From NCBI GenBank assembly GCA_025642075.2, contig JAODUO010000560.1:163501-227500 (forward strand): a stretch of DNA of 64,000 nt. The letters run 5' to 3'. Under the pieces are notes generated by a model. It ran no database searches. It was not told where the DNA came from and worked only from the letters and a program-made list of their open reading frames with translations. The DNA comes from Ridgeia piscesae (taxonomy: Eukaryota; Annelida; Polychaeta; Sabellida; Siboglinidae). The stretch's first letter is position 1. Every line of letters starts with the position of its first letter. This document shows positions 58,290 through 64,000 of this stretch, piece after piece. The position numbers and the translations under genes are program-made.

Positions 58290-59325
58290 TTCTTGTCTTC
58301 CAAGAAAATATCAAAAATCGGAACATGGAACGTGAGAACCATGTTCGAAGCAAACAAAGCAGCCCAAATAGCAAGGGAACGACGGGCCTACAACATCACA
58401 GTATTAGGGCTATGTGAAACGAGGTGGACACAGTCGGGGCAAGTCAGACTGAATACGGGAGAAATGATACTGTACTCGGGGCATGAAGAGGAAGACGCAC
58501 ATCACACAGAAGGCGTGGCCTTCATGTTGTCACATGAGGCACAGAATGCTCTCATTAGCTGGGAAGCGGCGGGACCAAGGATCATCTATGCATTGTTCAA
58601 AACAAAGAAAGAAAACATCAAGCTTAACATCATCCAGTGCTACGCACCCACAAACGACAAGGATGAGGAAACAAAGGAGGACTTTTACAACAAACTGCAA
58701 ACATTGTGTGACAAACTGAAGGAAGGACATGACAATACTCATGGGAGATTTGAACGCCAAAATTGGATCAGACAACAGCGGGTACGAAGAAGTCATGGGC
58801 AGACAGGGACTTGGCAAAATGAATGAAAATGGCGAGATGTTGGCTGACTTTTGTGCATTTAACAACATGATCATCGGAGGCAGCGTGTTCCCGCATCGCA
58901 GGATTCATAAGGCAACCTGGGTATCACCAGACCACAGAACAGAAAATCAAATAGATCATATCTGCATAGGACGGAAGTTCAGAAGATCAATGCAGGATGT
59001 GAGAGTGCAGAGAGGGGCAGATGCAGCCTCAGACCACCATCTAGTGTTGGCCAGAATGAAGATGAAGCTAAAGAAGAGAGAAGTCAAGAGGAGCACCAGA
59101 ACGCAGTACAATGTGGACTTCCTAAAGCACAGGCTGACAACAGAGACCTTCCGACTTACAGTCAGAAACAAATATGAAGCCCTACAAGATCTTCTTGACG
59201 AAGGAAACATGGACATAGACAAACAATGGCAACAGATCAAGGAGATGTGGACCAGCACATGCAGCGAAGTTCTGGGAAAGAAGAAATACCAACAAAAAGA
59301 CTGGATTTCAACAAAGTGCAAGTGA
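58290..59325 (+). pseudogene. RTE LINE endonuclease (frameshifted)
   Basis: The first frame (58212-58826) has KIGTWNVRTMFEANKAAQIA (N, metal site region), VLGLCETRWTQSG (catalytic Glu motif) and LNIIQCYAPTND. The frame then changes near 58730 to 58729-59325 with MTILMGDLNAKIGSDNSGY (G-D-L-N), HKATWVSPDHRTENQIDHIC (ID-H-I motif) and ADAASDHHLVLARMKMKL (S-D-H). All APE-type motifs are present; only the frame is lost. Confidence 0.85.
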
Positions 59326-59876
59326 GGAAGGAAAAGAAAGGTGCAATTAACAACAGCCGAACGAGAGCAGCAAAAGCAACAGCCCAGGAAGAGTACACAG
59401 AGGCAAACAGAGCAGTCAAGAACAGCGTAAAAACAGACAAGGCAAACTTCATTGAAGACCTAGCCAAGGAAGCAGAGGATGCATCAGCCCAAGGAAACAT
59501 GAAACAACTGTATGAAATAACAAGAAAATTAGCAGGAAAGTACAAGCGTACAGACAGATCTATCAAAGATAAGAATGGCAATGTACTTACCAGTGACGAA
59601 GACCAGTTGAAGAGATGGAGGGAACATTTTGAAGAACTGCTAAACCGGCCACCACCCCAGAATTCTCCAGACATCACACCAGCTGAAGAAGTACTCCAGA
59701 TAAACTGCGAAAGACCAAGTAAGGCAGAGATTGAGAAAGCCATCCATCACATGAAGAGAGGGAAAGCTTCAGGCCCAGACAAAATTCCTGCCGAGGCAAT
59801 CAAGGCTGACATAGAGACCTCCACAGAGATACTGCATGATCTATTGGGGAAGATATGCAGGATACTGGATCTCTGA
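59226..59876 (+). pseudogene. RTE LINE linker to RT (third frame)
   Basis: Lys/Ala-rich region (INNSRTRAAKATAQEEYTEA, KQLYEITRKLAGKYKRTDRS), then DEDQLKRWREHFEELLNRPP and IHHMKRGKASGPDKIPAEAI, the usual run-up to RT motif 1. The frame ends with a stop at 59876; expected motif 1-2 sequence continues degenerate to 60130 in other frames (VPGKVLNRVILDRLKT-like). Confidence 0.82.
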
Positions 59877-60132
59877 AGCTCCCAAAGAAAGAGATATGCC
59901 AAGATGAATGGAACTACAGAGGATAATGCTCCTATCAGTACCCGGAAAGGTCCTCAACAGAGTCATCTTGGACAGACTGAAGACAGGGGTGGATGCCAAG
60001 CTCAGAGACCAAGCTGGCTCCCAAAGAAGATCATGACCGACAAAATGAGCAACCTGAGAATCATTGTTGAGACAATCATGAATGCGGACTCATCACACTG
60101 CAATAAACTTTGTTGAGACAACATGAAGGCAT

Positions 60133-61050
60133 TTGATGCCTCGACAGAGATACACTGTGGAAGCTCTACAGCACTACGGGATACCGAATAAACTTATATC
60201 TCTGATAAGAAATATTTATGAAGATATGGCATGCAGGGTCATTCATGCAGGACAACTTACAGACTCCTTCATGGTGAAGACAGGAGTGAGGCAAGGATGT
60301 CTTCTGTCACCATTCTTATTCCTGCTCGCCATAGACTGGATCATGAAAAAGACTACAAAATATAGAAGAAATGGGATCCAGTGGACACCTTGGAGCCAGT
60401 TGGAGAACCTGGACTTTGCGGATGACCTCGCTCTCCTCTCACACAGCCATCAACAAATGCAGGAAAAAACAGAGCTGCTAAACACAGTGTCAACACAGCT
60501 AGGACTCAACATCAACAGAAGCAAGACAAGGATTATGAAAGCCAACACAAAGAACAACAACCCCATTACAATGAACGGAGAGCCACTGGAAGAGACAGAC
60601 TCATTCACATACCTGGGCAGTACAATCAACAAACATGGAGGCACAGCAGAAGACGTCAAAGCAAGGATTCAGAAAGCAAGAGTTGCATTCATCATGTTGA
60701 GAAAAATTTGGAGAGCAAAACAAATTAAAACTAACACCAAACTGAGAATATTCAATTCAAATGTCAAGGCAGTTTTACTCTATGGATCGGAGACATGGCG
60801 AAGTACACAGAAGACACTAAAAAGAATACAGACCTTCATCAACAAATGCCTGCGTAGAATCCTACACCTGAAGTGGACAGACAAGATATCCAACACTACA
60901 CTCTGGAAAATGACCAAGCAACTACCCATAGAAAATGAAATAAAGAAGAGAAAATGGAGGTGGATAGGACATACACTCAGGAAACCACCAAAGGACCATC
61001 ACCCGTCAAGCCATCACATGGAACCCCCCAGGGAAGAGACGAAGAGGTAG
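60133..61050 (+). pseudogene. RTE LINE reverse transcriptase, C-terminal two thirds
   Basis: A 305-codon open frame with [40 protein letters not shown] (motif 4) and [20 protein letters not shown] (F-A-D-D catalytic pair intact), then [40 protein letters not shown] and [15 protein letters not shown]. The first catalytic Asp region lies upstream of a break near 60120 (INFVETT*RHLMP instead of an F-x-D-x-x-K-A-F-D run). The C-terminus shifts frame at about 61000 into 60954-61205. Confidence 0.87.
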
Positions 61051-61210
61051 GCCACGAAACACCTGGCAAAGAGACACGGAAAAAGAAACGAAGGAGATGG
61101 GATACACCAGGAGAGAAATGGAGAAGATGGCCACGGACAGAAAACGGTGGCGTTCCTTGGTCGATGGCCTATGCTCCCAGCGAGCAATCAGGCAAAAGTA
61201 AGTAAGTAAG

Positions 61211-61222
61211 ATGTATTAATCA
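61211..61222. repeat. Target-site duplication, right
   Basis: ATGTATTAATCA directly after the AAGTAAGTAAGTAAG tail. Confidence 0.85.
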
Positions 61223-61664
61223 CGGGTGGTGGAAGGGTGGTGAAACGTGGCTTTCTTTGCATTACTATGTATTTTTCACCAGGCTACTCAGCATCTTAAT
61301 TATGGCCCAGGCATGCAAAGCCAGGGTCATCAGTCAATGTCTGTAGGCATGGTTCTGTTTAAACTGTGGTTTCCTGTTTTGGTGTTTCGCAATCTGGTTT
61401 GGTGTTTCCCAATCGGACCACGGTCGGGTTTAAACTGGTCTGACTTGCATGCTTCAGCAGCAGCTCTACTCAATTAATTGATATCCATCGAAAGCGGTGT
61501 TATTATTTTACCTGGGTAACTTTAAGATCCCACCCACCCTCCCTTTATTGCCTGGTTTACTTATGTTTGTCGTTCGATTATTGTATAATTAATGTATTGT
61601 GTAGATGTTAGTTAGTGGGTAGACTGCAGATAGTTAGTAGGTAGTCTGACTTGTAGATCAGGGC

Positions 61665-61858
61665 GTTTGCATTGTTATGTGGCGATGTCTGTATACTTGC
61701 ACATGTTTACTATGTATGGTGATTATTTTAACATGTGGTTATTGCATAACATTAAAACAATGCAGATCTACAAGTTCACCCACAACCCTGTCTTACTCTT
61801 ATTTGTTCACCAACCTGACCGAGTGTCAGGGCGATTTACTGCTAACAGACTGATTAAT
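61665..61858 (+). repeat. 195-bp direct repeat, right copy
   Basis: GTTTGCATTGTTATGTGGCG ... ACAGACTGATTAAT; differs from the left copy by scattered substitutions and a one-base gap. Not a LINE target-site duplication, since that is the separate 12-bp ATGTATTAATCA. Confidence 0.92.
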
Positions 61859-61995
61859 TAACAGTTAACACTGACATGCACAATCGTTCACGATTCCCGC
61901 TGTCAGTTCAGTTAGATGATCTATATGTTGTTGCAAACTTCCTCCCCTCTGTAGTGGGAGAACATTGGGCAACTGATTTCATTTTCCTGGCAGCC

Positions 61996-62880
61996 TCACC
62001 TCTTCGTGTAGATGGTGGCACATGGCGTTTCGCTTCTGCAGCCACATTTTAAGAGTTTGAGCAGTTCAGCAGGAGGAGCTAGCTGAATGTCTGAAGATAT
62101 GATAGTCGGGAAAAGAGTGGTGCTGCCCTCGGGATGGTACCACCTAAGCTCCATTGGATGAAGAGCAGGAAGGTCTGCCTTGAAGCAATCTTGCCTGATG
62201 GCCACAGCGAGATAACCAAGTAGGGCATTCTCTCTGAATACTGTCTTAATCGGTGGAATGGAGCTGAGCTTGGATGGTGGCTCAAGAAAGTTCCGTCTCA
62301 TCTTGTTCTGTCATGCTTTAACGATGCATCATTGACATTAACAGTAACTCATCTTGAAGCATGCCAATATGAAGACCTTGTCGCCAGCCCTCTCATAGGG
62401 TATGCGTTAAGCCTCAATGTACTCATCAGGCTGATCAACCTGGCACAGAGTTGGAGGGAATGACTTCTTTCTAACACTGCAGTAGATTATCTGATCTTCC
62501 TCATCAGAACAAATGGGATTGGTTATGTCAGCCGTACTAATACGTATCGTGTTTGTGAGTGAATACCAACCCACTAGGGCTGCTCAGCCCAGTATCAAAA
62601 TTGTTGACTATGACCCGAATAAGTCGTTCCACTGTGATGGGTTGTTGTTGGTCATTGTAGTTGTCACTGCAGAGGAACGCTTGAAGAGTAGCAGCTCATA
62701 CGAACAACAGATGAGACAGTCGTGCATAAGCTTGAGCGATTTCTGTTTGTTTGTAATACACTCCAATGGCAATTTAAGAGGGGTAGGGGGTTTCTTGATG
62801 GCTCTGGTGATAAAGTTTTCAATGAGCCTGAGAGAGGGAATAGATTGTTCACCAATGGACAGTTTCCTAGATGAGTCTGA
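61996..62880 (-). pseudogene. Decayed coding fragment with Cys motif, unidentified
   Basis: The minus strand reads, across stops, LIETFITRAIKKPPTPLKLP, AVTTTMTNNNPSQWNDLFG, VRKKSFPPTLCQVDQPDEYI and, in the open frame 61996-62301, PPIKTVFRENALLGYLAVAI, LHPMELRWYHPEGSTTLFPT, then LAPPAELLKLLKCGCRSETP. The end resembles the C-GC-x(4-5)-PC start of a Cys-rich tail found in many repeated, apparently transposon-associated invertebrate genes. I cannot name the family; stops show it is dead. Confidence 0.4.
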
Positions 62881-63142
62881 TTAGGTCTGCCCTAGGCAGA
62901 CAGTTTTCTACATCAGTCCAAATTATCCGCCAAGGTCAAACATATTATTAAGTTCAATTGTACTTAGAAAAAAACTGACAACATTTTACAAACTTTTCAA
63001 ACACAGTATCTTTTCTTACTACACGTGTAAATGGTAAAACAAACATTGAATTATCATCAAATGATTACATAAAATGTAAAAGTTTGCTGATTTACCTAAG
63101 AAGATGATTCTACACAATGTCAATACTTTGCTGAGTACTCAC

Positions 63143-63478
63143 CATTCACCGTTAGTTCCCTCTGGGCAAATTCAGTGCCAACATCACATCTATAAGTGTC
63201 TTCATCTGTCAAACTGGCGGAGTCAATGTAGAGTTTATACACATTTCCATCCAGTTCTCCCTTAAATCTGTCACCAAGTTGATTGACTACAACTTTATTG
63301 GCGTCTCGTATATATAAATATATCAACTGTGTATTCCCTTTGGTCCACGTCAACCTCCAATGAGTGAAGTCTTTGTCTTTAAGTATAAATGTGCAAGTCA
63401 TCAAGGCTCTTTCTCCTTCCCACGTCTCAGGAATGTCCACGCTCACACTGCTGATTGTAGCACCCGCTCTTGTGTACA
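63143..63478 (-). CDS. Exon: V-type immunoglobulin domain
   Basis: An internal exon of 336 bp (112 codons), the most N-terminal one in the window. It opens after the acceptor ...TTTTCAG at 63479-63481 and ends before GTGAGT at 63142, phase 1-1. The translation has the Ig hallmarks: first Cys in ALMTCTF, core Trp in LTWTKG, a charged RFKGELDG stretch as in V-set D-E strands, and the F-strand motif LTDEDTYRCDV with second Cys. Length and the D-x-x-x-Y-x-C spacing fit a V-like or I-like extracellular domain. No signal peptide is present, so at least one upstream exon lies beyond 64000. The next exon is about 15.9 kb away, across the longest intron. Confidence 0.85.
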
Positions 63479-64000
63479 CTGAAAACACAACAATATATTA
63501 TGTACATCATCACAAAGTTGTGCAAGAAAATATCACTTGTTATGTACAATCAGTCAACTTTGTATTTCTATAACTTCCACAAAGTCATGTGTAAACTAAT
63601 AGTAATTACAATCTTTGTTAACACATCATATTCATAGCCATTTACTTGATGAAAAAGACACAGTTATTCATATAAAGCAGTGTATAAAAATAGGACCAGC
63701 CACATTGCAGTATTATTTGTAACTTATAAAAGTAAGATTCACCAGAGATAAATCAAAACAATGTTGCAGCTAATTTCCATTCTGCCTCATATACACATAA
63801 ATTGACCAAACATTGCTCAGCAGTAACATGTTATTTAATACTTACATATGAAGATGAAAGGGTTAATGTGGACGCCATATAAAATATTCATTATCAAATG
63901 TTTTCCATCAACCCCCTCATACTAGTGTACACAAACTAAAAAACAATTGTATTTATCAAATCGTGTCACCTGTTGTAAGAATAAATGCTGTGCATAATAA
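63479..64000. other. Intron upstream of Ig domain 1 (continues beyond window)
   Basis: AT-rich sequence to the window edge; no upstream exon or promoter was recognised. Confidence 0.55.

Larger units (their letters stand above)
58130..61210 (+). mobile_element. RTE-type LINE with target-site duplication
   Basis: A 3.1-kb plus-strand non-LTR element carrying endonuclease, linker, reverse transcriptase and a basic C-terminus, and ending in a short (AAGT)n tail at 61195-61210. It is bracketed by perfect 12-bp direct repeats ATGTATTAATCA (58118-58129 and 61211-61222), the target-site duplication. Size, EN motif GTWNVRTM and a short microsatellite tail instead of poly(A) fit the RTE clade. At least three frameshifts plus stops around 59880-60130 inactivate it. 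Confidence 0.86.
47232..63142. other. Longest intron, between Ig domains 1 and 2
   Basis: About 15.9 kb. It contains the foldback element 48495-50454, a repeat-family member near 50850-51010, the second DIRS element 51941-56521, a SINE at 56880-57093, a pair of 195-bp direct repeats flanking an RTE LINE, and decayed coding sequence near 61996-62880. 47240-48490, 51020-51790, 56525-56880, 57100-57890, 61223-61660 and 62885-63142 show nothing assignable. Confidence 0.6.

Overview
This window is animal (metazoan) nuclear DNA, most likely from an invertebrate. It is AT-rich, has long introns, is full of transposable-element debris and long (TA)n/(CA)n microsatellites, and shows GT..AG splice boundaries. 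The exact taxon cannot be fixed from sequence alone; a lophotrochozoan such as a mollusc is a reasonable guess from the mix of LINE, DIRS and SINE relics, but this is inference.

One host gene dominates. Ten exons on the minus strand, between 63478 and 5615, encode an Ig-superfamily receptor or adhesion protein. In transcription order they are: a V-like Ig domain (63143-63478), six further Ig domains (46917-47231, 32962-33252, 32261-32545, 26329-26604, 25727-26098, 24796-25071), two fibronectin-III domains (16970-17293, 15537-15854) and a transmembrane exon (5615-5761). Every exon carries one domain, begins after an AG, ends before a GT, is a multiple of three long and is symmetric phase 1-1. 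The signal peptide and any more N-terminal exons lie to the right of the window. The cytoplasmic tail after the membrane exon lies to the left or was not recognised.

The remaining sequence is intron filled with mobile elements. From left to right: LINE relics (1-97, 1777-2290, 3450-4000); a candidate LTR (8690-9170); a GC-rich island with 127-bp repeats (9280-11570); an inverted-repeat element (13065-14410) whose inverted partner lies at 39260-40320; a DIRS-type tyrosine-recombinase retrotransposon (17399-24073) with two nested MITEs; a GGTCTCC-box element (28215-29118); two juxtaposed LINE pieces (29505-30975); a long nested stack (33890-45960) in which one LINE is interrupted by a Ty3/gypsy element, by a mosaic of foldback/MITE pieces and by a CR1-like LINE; a foldback element with arrays of a CATGGTCGACCATGG motif (48495-50454); a second DIRS element (51941-56521); a tRNA-derived SINE (56880-57093); and an RTE-type LINE with a perfect 12-bp target-site duplication (58130-61210). 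All recognised TE reading frames are broken.

The observations most worth a second look are: a 23-bp minisatellite grown out of an exon's own 5' splice site, giving a ladder of decoy donors (26184-26344); the palindrome-array foldback element (48495-50454); the two DIRS copies whose inverted termini and internal complementary region can be read directly; and the multi-layer nested insertion stack at 33.9-46 kb.
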